From JAFGKK01 sp049684495 (GTDB lineage Bacteria > Chloroflexota > Anaerolineae > Anaerolineales > RBG-16-64-43), in contig JBAVFZ010000122.1 of assembly GCA_049684495.1 (NCBI GenBank), forward strand, positions 1-29,417: a stretch of DNA of 29,417 bases, written 5' to 3'. This document shows positions 22,168-29,417 of this stretch, piece by piece; the first letter of the stretch is position 1, and every line of letters begins with the position of its first letter. Both the position numbers and the translations under genes were made by a program. Under the pieces are notes generated by a model, which worked only from the letters and a program-made list of their open reading frames with translations, ran no database searches and had not been told where the DNA came from.

Positions 22168-23282
22168 GCCGGAGGATCGGGAACGGGGATTTCTTTCTGG
22201 AATTCCTCCCGTAAGGCGGAAAATCTGCCGGCGTGAATCGCGTCCCGGATTTCCGCCGTAAGGGTTTCGAGGACGGTGATGTTGTGGATTGAGAGCAGTG
22301 TCGCTCCGAGAATTTCCCGGGCCTGCATCAGGTGCCGCAAATACGCCCGGGAAAATCGCCGGCATGTGTAACATGTGCACGACGGGTCCAAAGGCCGCGG
22401 ATCGCGGGCGTAGCCGGCTCCCAATAAATTTAACCGGCCGCGGCGGAGCATGGCCGCGTGATGCCGGGCCAGGCGCGTCGGGAGAACGCAATCGAACATG
22501 TCCATCCCGCGCGCCACCGCCTCGATGATGTCCGCCGGAGTTCCCACGCCCATCAGGTAGCGGGGACGGTTTTCGGGCAGCCCGCTGTCCATCCAATCCA
22601 AAACGGCGTGCATTTCGGTCTTGCTTTCACCCACCGATAGCCCGCCGACCGCATTCCCCGGCAGGCCAAGATCCGAGATATAGCGGGCCGATTCTTCGCG
22701 AAGGTCGCGGAAGATTCCACCCTGTACGATGCCAAACAAGGCCTGGTCGGTGCGCCGGCGGGCCGCGGCCGAGCGGGCGGCCCAGATGTGCGTGCGTTCC
22801 ATCGCGGTCCGGCTGTAGGCATGGTCATCCGGCGCGGCGCATTCGTCGAGCGCCATGATGATATCCGCCCCCAGGTTTTCCTGGATCGCGACCGCTTTTT
22901 CGGGTGTCAGCCGGTGGGTCGAACCATCGAGGTGGGATTTAAACGTCACCCCGTCCCCGTCCACCTCCCGGATCGAGCGCATCGAAAACACCTGGTAGCC
23001 GCCGGAATCCGTGAGAATCGCGTTTTCCCATCCCATAAAGGCGTGCAACCCGCCCAGTTCCGAGATGATTTCGTCGCCCGGACGCAGGTAAAGGTGGTAG
23101 GTATTGGCAAGCACCAGGGCCGCACCGGCTTCCTGAAGCTGGTCCGGCGTCAGGGCTTTGACCGTCGCCTGCGTGCCGACCGGCATGAAAACCGGCGTGG
23201 CTATATCTCCATGCGGGGTTTGCAGGATAGACGAACGCGCGCGCCCGTCGCGCGCGAGGATCCGGAAACCGAATGAATCCAT
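22164..23282 (-). CDS. tgt: tRNA-guanine(34) transglycosylase (queuine tRNA-ribosyltransferase)
   Basis: Tgt exchanges guanine-34 for preQ1 in tRNAs with GUN anticodons, in queuosine synthesis. The 372-residue protein has PVFMPVGTQATVKALTPDQL near the start and catalytic Asp92 in TDSGGYQVFS. It then has GIVQGG and GGLSVGES for base recognition, MGVGTP, the second catalytic Asp in FDCVLPTR, and zinc ligands CTCYTC plus the later His in YLRHLM. Where many family members read RNARNG after the second Asp, this one has RLARHH. I chose the ATG at 23282, the family N terminus, only 2 bases after the permease gene. The longer frame upstream lies in that gene. Confidence 0.96.
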   Translation of the reverse strand: MDSFGFRILARDGRARSSILQTPHGDIATPVFMPVGTQATVKALTPDQLQEAGAALVLANTYHLYLRPGDEIISELGGLHAFMGWENAILTDSGGYQVFSMRSIREVDGDGVTFKSHLDGSTHRLTPEKAVAIQENLGADIIMALDECAAPDDHAYSRTAMERTHIWAARSAAARRRTDQALFGIVQGGIFRDLREESARYISDLGLPGNAVGGLSVGESKTEMHAVLDWMDSGLPENRPRYLMGVGTPADIIEAVARGMDMFDCVLPTRLARHHAAMLRRGRLNLLGAGYARDPRPLDPSCTCYTCRRFSRAYLRHLMQAREILGATLLSIHNITVLETLTAEIRDAIHAGRFSALREEFQKEIPVPDPPA

Positions 23283-23284
23283 GC

Positions 23285-25078
23285 TTATAACCCCCAGAAT
23301 ACTTTCAAGCCGATCATGATGATGACCAGCACTATCAGCGTTAGCGGCCAGCCCACCTTGAAATAATCTCGGAAGGAGTATCCCCCCGATCCCATCACCA
23401 TCACGTTCACCGGATGCCCGAGCGGCGTCAGGAAGGCCAGCGAACAACTCAGCGCGATGGCCATGCCGATCGCCCGGGGATCCGCGCCGATTGACACGGC
23501 CAGGGTCAGGCCGATCGGCGTAAGTACGATCGACGCCACCTGGCTTCCCATCAGCTGGGTCAGCCCCAGCCCTACCAGGATAAGCGCGAAGGCCAGAGCG
23601 ATGGATCCATACACGGAAAGCCCGCCGAGGGTATTGGCGATGGTGGCGGCCAACCCGGTCGAACGTATTGCAATTCCCAGCGGCCACATTCCGGCAATCA
23701 GGAAGATAGCCTTCCACTCGATCGAACGGTACGCGTCGTCCATTGTCAGACAGCCGGCCAGGATCATCAGGATCGCGCCCACCAGGCTGACTTCCGCCAC
23801 CGGAAGCCAGCCGGAGGCGGCGATCCCCAGCACCATGAACAGGATCGCGGCCGCCCAGCGCGCCTTCCGCGGCTGAAGCACGGCATCCGGATCTTCCTCG
23901 AGCAGGATGAAATCCCGATCGTCGCGCAGAAGCCGCATCTGAAGCGGGCTGCCCTGCACCAGCAGCGCATCGCCGAACCGGAGGGGGATGTCCGCCACCC
24001 CCTCCCGCAGCGGCTGCCCTTCGCGCCAGATCGCAACAACGTTCAGCTGGTATTTGTCGCGAAAATGGATCTCTTTCAACGTCTTCCCGGCCATCGTCGC
24101 GCGCGGCGAAAGGATGACTTCGCCCAGGACGATATTCTCGTCCGCCACTTCCCGGGTCTCCTTCACGTGCGGAAGAATTCTCAAACCGCAGATTTCCACT
24201 TCCGAAGGAACGACTTCGCCCTGAACCAGCAGGATATCGCCCGGACGGATCACCTCATTCCCGCGCGGGCCGAAGGTGATGTGACCGCCCCGGGATATCC
24301 CCAGAATGTTTATCCCGAGCCGGTGCGCCCAATCGGCTTCCTTGATATTGATGCCCGCCATGCAGGAGCCTTCCAGAACCTGCAGCTCGCTTAAATTTTT
24401 CCGGAGTCCGTACAGCCCGGCCAGCTCGGCATGCAGGCGCTCCGCGCGCGCCACCTGCCCGGCGGGAAAGCGCGCCGGAAGAATCCGCCGGCCGAGAGTG
24501 GTCAGGTAGAGCGCGCCGACGGTGACGACCACCACGCCGATGGGCAGAAAATCCAGCAGCCCGAACGGCTTGTACCCCGCCATGCGCAGGGCATCCGAAA
24601 CGATGATGTTCGACGTGGTCAACAGCGTGGCCATCCCGCCCAGGATCGTCCCGAACGCCAGCGGCATAAGCAGCTTCGAGGGCGCGATCCGCGTCCGGCG
24701 TGAGAGCGCGATGACGGCCGGAAGCAACACGCCCGCGGCGGCGATGTTGTTCATAAACAGCGAAAGCAGCGCGGCCGCGATGACGGTCACGAATACCAGC
24801 CGGGATTCGTTCCGCTTGCCGAGCTTGAACATCTGCTGGCTCAGGAATTTCGAGATCCCGGATTGATGCATGCCTTCCGAGACGATGGAGATTGCGAGGA
24901 TCGTCATGACCGCCGAACTGGCAAATCCGCTGAAGGCTTCCTGGGGCGTCACCAATCCGGTCAGCCCGAGCACCGCCAATGTCACCAGAGCCGTCAGGTC
25001 CGGCCGCACCCGGCCGTGGATAAGCAAGAAGGAAACGATGGAGAGAATGACGAGGAGGAGTATTTCCGCAGCAGTCAT
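23285..25078 (-). CDS. SLC13/CitM-type anion permease with two RCK_C (TrkA-C) domains
   Basis: This 597-residue membrane protein belongs to the divalent anion/arsenite permease superfamily. The N-terminal half (about residues 1-200) has several membrane segments and the family motif SLFMNNIAAAGVLLPA. A soluble middle (about 215-390) holds two RCK_C domains, with LGINILGISRGGHITFGP...PGDILLVQG and LNVVAIWREGQPLR...FGDALLVQG. The C-terminal half (about 410-597) completes the transporter, with GSQVASIVLTPIG and LTPLGHPVNVMVMGSGGY. Such proteins often carry sulfate, citrate-like or other anions; the substrate here is not determinable. The start at 25078 lacks a Shine-Dalgarno and has a TATAAT (25088-25093) about 10 bases upstream. 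tgt follows by 2 bases. Confidence 0.9.
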   Translation of the reverse strand: MTAAEILLLVILSIVSFLLIHGRVRPDLTALVTLAVLGLTGLVTPQEAFSGFASSAVMTILAISIVSEGMHQSGISKFLSQQMFKLGKRNESRLVFVTVIAAALLSLFMNNIAAAGVLLPAVIALSRRTRIAPSKLLMPLAFGTILGGMATLLTTSNIIVSDALRMAGYKPFGLLDFLPIGVVVVTVGALYLTTLGRRILPARFPAGQVARAERLHAELAGLYGLRKNLSELQVLEGSCMAGINIKEADWAHRLGINILGISRGGHITFGPRGNEVIRPGDILLVQGEVVPSEVEICGLRILPHVKETREVADENIVLGEVILSPRATMAGKTLKEIHFRDKYQLNVVAIWREGQPLREGVADIPLRFGDALLVQGSPLQMRLLRDDRDFILLEEDPDAVLQPRKARWAAAILFMVLGIAASGWLPVAEVSLVGAILMILAGCLTMDDAYRSIEWKAIFLIAGMWPLGIAIRSTGLAATIANTLGGLSVYGSIALAFALILVGLGLTQLMGSQVASIVLTPIGLTLAVSIGADPRAIGMAIALSCSLAFLTPLGHPVNVMVMGSGGYSFRDYFKVGWPLTLIVLVIIMIGLKVFWGL

Positions 25079-25098
25079 GCTGTGGAAATTATAAGCCC

Positions 25099-25120
25099 AA
25101 GCCCGGGGCTGTGCGGGCTT
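25099..25120 (-). terminator. Hairpin between lipoprotein and permease genes
   Basis: AAGCCCG (25099-25105) pairs with CGGGCTT (25114-25120). On the minus strand it lies about 34 bases after the lipoprotein stop but lacks a T-run, so it is at best an imperfect terminator or attenuator upstream of the permease. Confidence 0.3.
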
Positions 25121-25153
25121 AATTTCTTGGTAATTCGCCCAACACTCCCAAGA

Positions 25154-26470
25154 TCACGGACCGGCGGCGACCACCGGCGCCAGTTGCGTCCATAAGCTGC
25201 CGCCGTCCGTGGTTTGGACCAATCCGTACTCGGATCCTTTCCGGACGGCCGCCCAACCCAGTTGCGCATCGACGAAATCGAACTGTCCGTCCCAGGTCAC
25301 CGTGGCGAGCTTCGTCCAGCTGACTCCGGCCGTGTCGGAACGGAAGATCTCCTTGCCCAGCGCCCAGATCCGGTTTCCATCCAGGGTAAAGAGGTCGCCT
25401 CCGGGATACGCCTGCGCGACCGGCGCGCCGCCGGAAGCCGAGCGGTACAGATAGCTGATATTGTCCGCAGCCGGATTGCCCATATCCGCGCATTCCACGC
25501 CCAAATACGCCTGGTTCCCATGAAGGAATGGCGCGTGAACCCAGCACGCATATTGATCCGCGGTGAAGATATCCGGATGATCGGCGGGTGCGGCAAGGTC
25601 CACCGGGGTCCAATGGGCTCCGCCGTCACCCGTCTGGAAGAGGAACGCTCCCGAACGGACGCCGTTGCAATTGCCGGTTAACCAGCCGTTCGATCCATCC
25701 GGGAAAGCCAATCCGGTTTTCGTGCAGCTTTGGATTCCCCCGTCGATCATCGGATCGATCACCCGGGTCCAGGTTGCTCCACCGTCGGTGGAGCGGTACA
25801 GCGCGACATAATCGTGGTTCATCCCGGCGCCGACATGCGCCAGCAGCCAGCCGTTCTGCGTGCCGGAAAAAACAATGTGGGATACCCAATACGTCTCCGT
25901 CAATCCGGATGTATCGAGCGCGGAACCGGCCTGCCAGGTTGCGCCTCCGTCGGCGGTCCGCCACACCACCGGATTATCCGGAACGCTCGATGGAATCGAC
26001 GCATGAAACGTCACCCATCCCGTTTGCGCGTCCGCAAAAAATCCCACCGCGGACGATTGTGCCGCGCCGGGTGCCGGGGCATCTTCCGGCGGCGAGACCT
26101 CTATCCAGGTGCCTCCCCCATCCTCTGTTCGGAAGATCCGGTTCGCGTTGCCGCTTGCCCGCAGTCCGCCGATCCCCCAGCCGTTCTGAGCATCCCGCAT
26201 ATCCAGCCATAGAATGTCGATCGCGGTGCCGGCTGCCAATTTCGGAACCGCCAACGGGTCAACTGTCGGCGTGGGCGAGTGGGTTGGGGTTATTGGAGTC
26301 GGCGTGTTGGTCGATGAGCTGTTTCCGCCGATCGCCATCGTCCCGGTCGGAGAGGAAACATTCTTGGTGCCGAACGGAATTGTAGAGGGATTGCCGGGAG
26401 CCGTAAGATTGCATGCCGTGAGGAGGCTCAACAGCAAACCTCCGGCCAAGATTAATTTATGTTTTTGCAT
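25154..26470 (-). CDS. Ycf48/BNR-repeat-like beta-propeller lipoprotein
   Basis: The 438-residue protein has a lipoprotein signal ending LLTAC (Cys20), then a Thr/Pro-rich linker (TNTPTPITPTHSPTPTVDP), so it is anchored outside the membrane by a flexible stalk. The rest is a predicted beta-propeller with six BNR/Asp-box-type repeats: FRTEDGGGTWIEV, WRTADGGATWQAG, YRSTDGGATWTRV, FQTGDGGAHWTPV, FRSDTAGVSWTKL and VQTTDGGSLWTQL. The pattern resembles Ycf48-like and sialidase-fold proteins, but no photosystem or glycosidase residues are evident, so its partner is unknown. I chose the ATG at 26470 for its AAGGAG Shine-Dalgarno and signal peptide. Confidence 0.88.
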   Translation of the reverse strand: MQKHKLILAGGLLLSLLTACNLTAPGNPSTIPFGTKNVSSPTGTMAIGGNSSSTNTPTPITPTHSPTPTVDPLAVPKLAAGTAIDILWLDMRDAQNGWGIGGLRASGNANRIFRTEDGGGTWIEVSPPEDAPAPGAAQSSAVGFFADAQTGWVTFHASIPSSVPDNPVVWRTADGGATWQAGSALDTSGLTETYWVSHIVFSGTQNGWLLAHVGAGMNHDYVALYRSTDGGATWTRVIDPMIDGGIQSCTKTGLAFPDGSNGWLTGNCNGVRSGAFLFQTGDGGAHWTPVDLAAPADHPDIFTADQYACWVHAPFLHGNQAYLGVECADMGNPAADNISYLYRSASGGAPVAQAYPGGDLFTLDGNRIWALGKEIFRSDTAGVSWTKLATVTWDGQFDFVDAQLGWAAVRKGSEYGLVQTTDGGSLWTQLAPVVAAGP

Positions 26471-26575
26471 TTCCACTCCTTCCCGGAAACCGTGCCCGCC
26501 GTCCGAGTGTATCACCGAATTCCCCGCTAATAACTTCCGCAATTGCCGCCGTGGCGAATTCCCTGGCCGGCGGAT

Positions 26576-26604
26576 TTGACATGCGCATTTCGAGGATTTA
26601 TTAT
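26576..26604 (+). promoter_or_regulatory. Strong predicted promoter of the metal transporter operon
   Basis: TTGACA (26576-26581) and TATTAT (26599-26604) are exactly 17 bases apart: a perfect -35 and a one-mismatch -10. Start near 26611 leaves a leader of about 130 bases before the binding-protein ATG at 26741. Confidence 0.8.
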
Positions 26605-26639
26605 TGTCGCGTAATAGCTCATGAAACGGCGTTTAACAT

Positions 26640-26707
26640 AACCGGATTCTCGACTCGGTGCAAAATCCCTGCCACGAGTCATGGGAAGTGCGAAAATGCA
26701 CCCGGTT
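26640..26707 (+). promoter_or_regulatory. Possible structured leader RNA of the metal transporter operon
   Basis: Outer stem AACCGG (26640-26645)/CCGGTT (26702-26707) encloses stem GACTCG (26652-26657)/CGAGTC (26675-26680) and hairpin GTGC (26688-26691)/GCAC (26698-26701). TCCC (26666-26669) in the loop can pair with GGGA (26683-26686) as a pseudoknot. The identity is unknown, and the stems are short enough to be chance. A six-codon upstream frame (26621-26641) ends inside the outer stem. Confidence 0.4.
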
Positions 26708-26740
26708 CTTCTGGATTTTTCCATTAAAAGGCGCTCCCTC

Positions 26741-27682
26741 ATGAAATTTTTTATTCGCTGCCTCGGCCTGGTGCTTTTAGGATCCCTGAGTTTCGGCTGC
26801 GGATCCAAAGCCGCACCGGGATCCGGCTTGACGGCGACGGCGGTGGAGACATTTCTTGCCGACATTGCCCAGAACATCGCGGGAGACCGGCTGTTCGTTC
26901 ATGCCCTGATTCCTTTTGGGACCGATCCGCATGAGTTCGACCCCGCTCCGAAGGACATGGTGATCGTTTCCGAGAGCGATCTGTTGATCGTCAACGGCGG
27001 CGGTTTGGAGGGCTGGCTTGCGGAGGCATTGAAAACCATCGGCGGGAACCGGGTTTTGGTGACGGCTTCTCAGGGATTGGCCAGCCGGCAAACGGCAATG
27101 CCGTCCATCACCCCGAGCCCAAGCGGAGCGTCTCCCACCCCATCCATCTCGAACGTCGACCCGCATTTTTGGATGAATCCCCTCCTGGTAAAAACTTATG
27201 TGGCCAACATCCTGGACGGATTGATCCGGATCGATCCAACCAATGAAACACTATTCCGCCAAAACGCATCGGCTTATCTTTCCAAGCTGGAACAGTTGGA
27301 TCAATGGATTCTTTCCCAGGTTGCCCTCATCGCACCGGACCAGAGGCTGCTGGTTACCGATCACGACGACCTCGGATATTTTGCGGACCGGTATGGATTT
27401 CGGATCATTGGTGCGATCCTTCCCAGTGTCAGCCCGGATGCGGAACCCTCCGCCTCACAGATTGCCGCATTGATCGGTCAAATCCGCGCCACTCATGCCA
27501 GGGCGATCTTTTTGGATACCGGCGCCAATACCCAACTGGCTGATCAAATATCCCAGGAGACCGGTTGCCGCGTGGTCACCGGTTTGTACATCCATTCCCT
27601 GACGCCTCCGGGTGGTGCCGCCTCCACCTACTTAAATCTTATAAACTATGATGTAACCTTGATGGTTGAGGCCCTTCGATGA
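26741..27682 (+). CDS. znuA: Zinc/manganese-type ABC transporter substrate-binding protein (lipoprotein)
   Basis: The 313-residue protein is the extracytoplasmic metal binder of the ABC system encoded with it (cluster A-I family). It starts MKFFIRCLGLVLLG and has a weak lipobox, SFGC (Cys20). Metal-ligand positions of the family are His64 (GTDPHEFDP), His142 (NVDPHFWMNP) and His208 (TDHDDLGYFADRYGF), the last favouring zinc over manganese. The fourth position, usually Asp in YSDSLGPP, is His285 (YIHSLTPPGG). Where ZnuA proteins carry a His-rich loop before the second ligand, this one has a His-free Ser/Thr/Pro linker (TPSPSGASPTPS). I chose the ATG at 26741 for its signal peptide; the in-frame ATG at 26681 would add a non-conserved extension. 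Metal choice is inferred. Confidence 0.9.
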   Translation: MKFFIRCLGLVLLGSLSFGCGSKAAPGSGLTATAVETFLADIAQNIAGDRLFVHALIPFGTDPHEFDPAPKDMVIVSESDLLIVNGGGLEGWLAEALKTIGGNRVLVTASQGLASRQTAMPSITPSPSGASPTPSISNVDPHFWMNPLLVKTYVANILDGLIRIDPTNETLFRQNASAYLSKLEQLDQWILSQVALIAPDQRLLVTDHDDLGYFADRYGFRIIGAILPSVSPDAEPSASQIAALIGQIRATHARAIFLDTGANTQLADQISQETGCRVVTGLYIHSLTPPGGAASTYLNLINYDVTLMVEALR

Positions 27683-28467
27683 CACAGGATACTTTCATTC
27701 CCCAGCCGAAAAATGCCTGGATTGAATTGGAGCATGTATATGCCGGGTATAACGGGAATTCGGCCTTGGAAGATGTTTCCTTTCACATTCCGGAGGGCGT
27801 GCGAGTCGCTTTGGTGGGTCCGAATGGCGCTGGAAAATCCACCTTATTCAAGGTATTGGCCCGCCTGCTTCCCATTCAAAAGGGGACGATTAATATCCAT
27901 GGATTGCCGCTCGGACATCACCTTGATTGCCTCGCCTATGTTCCACAAAAGGACGAGGTGAATTGGAAATTTCCCGCGATTGTTAAAGATGTTGTAGTGA
28001 TGGGACGGTATGGAAAAAGTGGATGGTTGGGAAGAGTGAAAAAAGAAGATAATATAGTGGCTATGCGAAGCATGGAAGAAATGGAGATTTTATCCATTCG
28101 TGATGCTCCAATTGCCGATCTCTCAGGGGGACAGCAACAGAGAGTTTTTTTGGCGCGTGCGCTGGCCCAGGAACCGCACATCCTCTTGATGGACGAGCCC
28201 TTCAACGGCGTGGATTCGACCACTCAGCAAAAAATGTTCGAGATCCTGGATCACCTTCGCCAGTCGTGTGTCACTACTTTGGTCGCCACGCATGATTTAA
28301 ATCTGGCGGCGTCAAAATTCGACCTGGTGATTTTATTAAACCACCGGTTGATCGCCATCGGCCCCCCTTCCGAGGTTATGCGGAAAGACATCGTCCGCGA
28401 AGCATTCGGTAGCCGGGCATTGGATCTGGGCGATGTGATGGTGGCGGATCAATGCTGTCCGGAATGA
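27679..28467 (+). CDS. znuC: Metal ABC transporter ATP-binding protein
   Basis: The 262-residue ATPase energises uptake of the metal captured by the upstream binding protein. Walker A is GPNGAGKST, the signature LSGGQQQR, Walker B ILLMDEPF, with the switch His in VATHDLNLAASKF. The Q-loop region reads AYVPQKDEVNWKFPAIVKDV, with the aromatic residues usual for the zinc/manganese subfamily (YVPQ...D..FP). The ATG overlaps the upstream stop by 4 bases (ATGA). The first dozen residues are a non-conserved polar extension. The 3' part is AT-richer (28020-28140) than neighbours, which is mild and may mean little. Confidence 0.94.
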   Translation: MTQDTFIPQPKNAWIELEHVYAGYNGNSALEDVSFHIPEGVRVALVGPNGAGKSTLFKVLARLLPIQKGTINIHGLPLGHHLDCLAYVPQKDEVNWKFPAIVKDVVVMGRYGKSGWLGRVKKEDNIVAMRSMEEMEILSIRDAPIADLSGGQQQRVFLARALAQEPHILLMDEPFNGVDSTTQQKMFEILDHLRQSCVTTLVATHDLNLAASKFDLVILLNHRLIAIGPPSEVMRKDIVREAFGSRALDLGDVMVADQCCPE

Positions 28468-28474
28468 GATCCCG

Positions 28475-29326
28475 ATGATCGAATTTTTTTCAGCTCCATT
28501 GCAGTACGAATTCATGCTGCGCGCGTTTCTGGCCGTGTCGGTCGTGAGCGTGTTGTGTTCCATCGTCGGCTGTTTTGTGATCCTCCGATCGATGGCGTTT
28601 CTCGGTGACGCGCTGGCCCACTCGATCCTGCCCGGAATCGCCGTCGCTTATCTCCTGGGCGGAAGCCTTATGCTCGGCGCTCTAGTGGCGGCCGTCATCG
28701 TGGCTGGCGGGATCGCCTTCTTTACAAGGAAAGGAACCCTCCAGGAAGACACCGCCATCGGCATCCTTTTCAGTTCCGCCCTGGCGCTGGGGATTGCCTT
28801 GATCAGCACCATCCGATCCTATGCGACGGACCTGAGCCATATTCTCTTCGGCAATCTGCTGGGCGTCCGGCCCGCCGATCTGCTCTGGATCGGATTGATC
28901 GGCGTCGGAATTGTGGCTCTTTTGTTTGTCGCTTACCGGCCGCTGCTGGTCATTACCTTTGACCCGATTTTGGCCGCCACGCTGCGCCTTCCGATCGACC
29001 TCCTCCGCACGGTTTTCCTAATCATCATTTCCCTAACGATCGTCGTTTCCCTTCAAGTGATCGGGGTGGCCCTGGTTACGGCCATGCTGGTGACTCCCGC
29101 CGCAACAGCCTATCTGCTCACGCGCCGCTTCCCGGAGATGATCGCAATCTCCGCCTTGTGCGGTTTTTTATCCGGGGTGATCGGCCTGTATGCCAGCTTT
29201 TATCTCAACATCGCCTCCGGCGCGGCGGTGGTGCTTTCGGCCACGGCGCTCTTCCTGTTGGCGTTTTTCCTGTCTCCCCGGAAAGGGGTTCTGGTCTCGT
29301 ACCTGCGAATGCGCCGGAAGCATTGA
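28475..29326 (+). CDS. znuB: Metal ABC transporter permease
   Basis: The 283-residue protein is the membrane channel of the metal uptake system (ABC-3 family). About eight hydrophobic segments are visible. The family hallmarks are RSMAFLGDALAHSILPGIAVAYLLGG near residue 40, DTAIGILFSSALALGIAL, YATDLSHILFGNLLGV, and GVALVTAMLVTPAATAYLLTRRFPEM. It starts 7 bases after the ATPase stop, so the three genes form one operon. The C terminus is short and basic (RMRRKH), facing the cytoplasm. Confidence 0.94.
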   Translation: MIEFFSAPLQYEFMLRAFLAVSVVSVLCSIVGCFVILRSMAFLGDALAHSILPGIAVAYLLGGSLMLGALVAAVIVAGGIAFFTRKGTLQEDTAIGILFSSALALGIALISTIRSYATDLSHILFGNLLGVRPADLLWIGLIGVGIVALLFVAYRPLLVITFDPILAATLRLPIDLLRTVFLIIISLTIVVSLQVIGVALVTAMLVTPAATAYLLTRRFPEMIAISALCGFLSGVIGLYASFYLNIASGAAVVLSATALFLLAFFLSPRKGVLVSYLRMRRKH

Positions 29327-29369
29327 CGGATGATTCGATTTGGGGAAGCATGATCCTATGGACCCTGGG

Positions 29370-29397
29370 GGGTAAGTTCCGAACGGGAACCTTACCC
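29370..29397 (+). terminator. Hairpin after the metal transporter operon
   Basis: GGGTAAGTTCC (29370-29380) pairs with GGAACCTTACCC (29386-29397), 11 base pairs with one bulged C. No T-run follows before the window ends, so it may be an incomplete terminator or the start of a leader for the next gene. Confidence 0.35.
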
Positions 29398-29417
29398 GCT
29401 GCGATCAGCCTTCAGGC

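Noticed and set aside
26650..26690. Resemblance of GGTGCAAAATCC to the cobalamin riboswitch core
   Set aside because: The upstream GGGAA box, the B12 box and the multi-branched stems are missing, and the gene is a metal-ion transporter, so the match is probably chance.
28020..28140. AT-richer stretch inside the metal ATPase gene as a sign of transfer
   Set aside because: Reading frame and all motifs are intact and the shift is short, so it is more simply explained by local codon choice.

Overview
The window looks like a chromosomal segment of a GC-rich environmental bacterium, most plausibly an Anaerolineae-type member of the Chloroflexota. This is inference: there is no rRNA. It rests on lipoproteins with Thr/Pro/Ser-rich linkers after the lipobox, the sufR-sufT / sufCBDSU arrangement, and general protein style. 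Genes are densely packed on both strands in short operons. No phage, transposase, CRISPR array, tRNA or rRNA was seen.

Layout. 21-1250: a beta-class DNA methyltransferase without a visible partner nuclease. 1290-1690: a cluster of hairpin repeats. 1713-4135: an orphan OmpR-type response regulator, divergent from a PfkB-like kinase and an HNH endonuclease. 4207-6984: pyruvate phosphate dikinase on the minus strand, separated from the HNH gene by a bidirectional terminator. 7150-7485: a second hairpin-repeat cluster. 7518-13165: a minus-strand iron-sulfur assembly operon sufC-sufB-sufD-unknown-sufS-sufU. 13281-14280: the divergent sufR-sufT pair. A 40-bp palindrome between the two units carries the -35 box of each promoter in one of its arms, which suggests control by the SufR-type repressor. 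14464-15343: a PEBP-family (YbhB-like) protein and a YjbQ-family protein, flanked by ACGAAG-type inverted repeats. 15588-16181: an unrecognised protein. 16347-17306: a membrane-anchored family 2 glycosyltransferase, divergent from fabF-fabH (17452-19816). 19948-21741: a substrate-binding lipoprotein followed by a UroD-superfamily protein. 22048-26470: a minus-strand run of a WD/BNR-type lipoprotein, an anion permease with RCK_C domains, tgt, and a 39-codon coupled ORF. 26741-29326: a zinc/manganese-type ABC transporter behind a near-consensus promoter and a possibly structured leader.

How the parts work together. SufS supplies sulfur, SufU is the scaffold or sulfur carrier, SufBCD assembles clusters, SufT is a maturation factor and SufR probably senses cluster status. 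The gene between sufD and sufS encodes a small SH3-like, basic-tailed protein that is not part of the textbook set, so it is the most interesting protein candidate. The most interesting non-coding signals are the SufR palindrome, the modular hairpin repeats whose stems vary while keeping their pairing, the ACGAAG-family long inverted repeats, and the metal-transporter leader.
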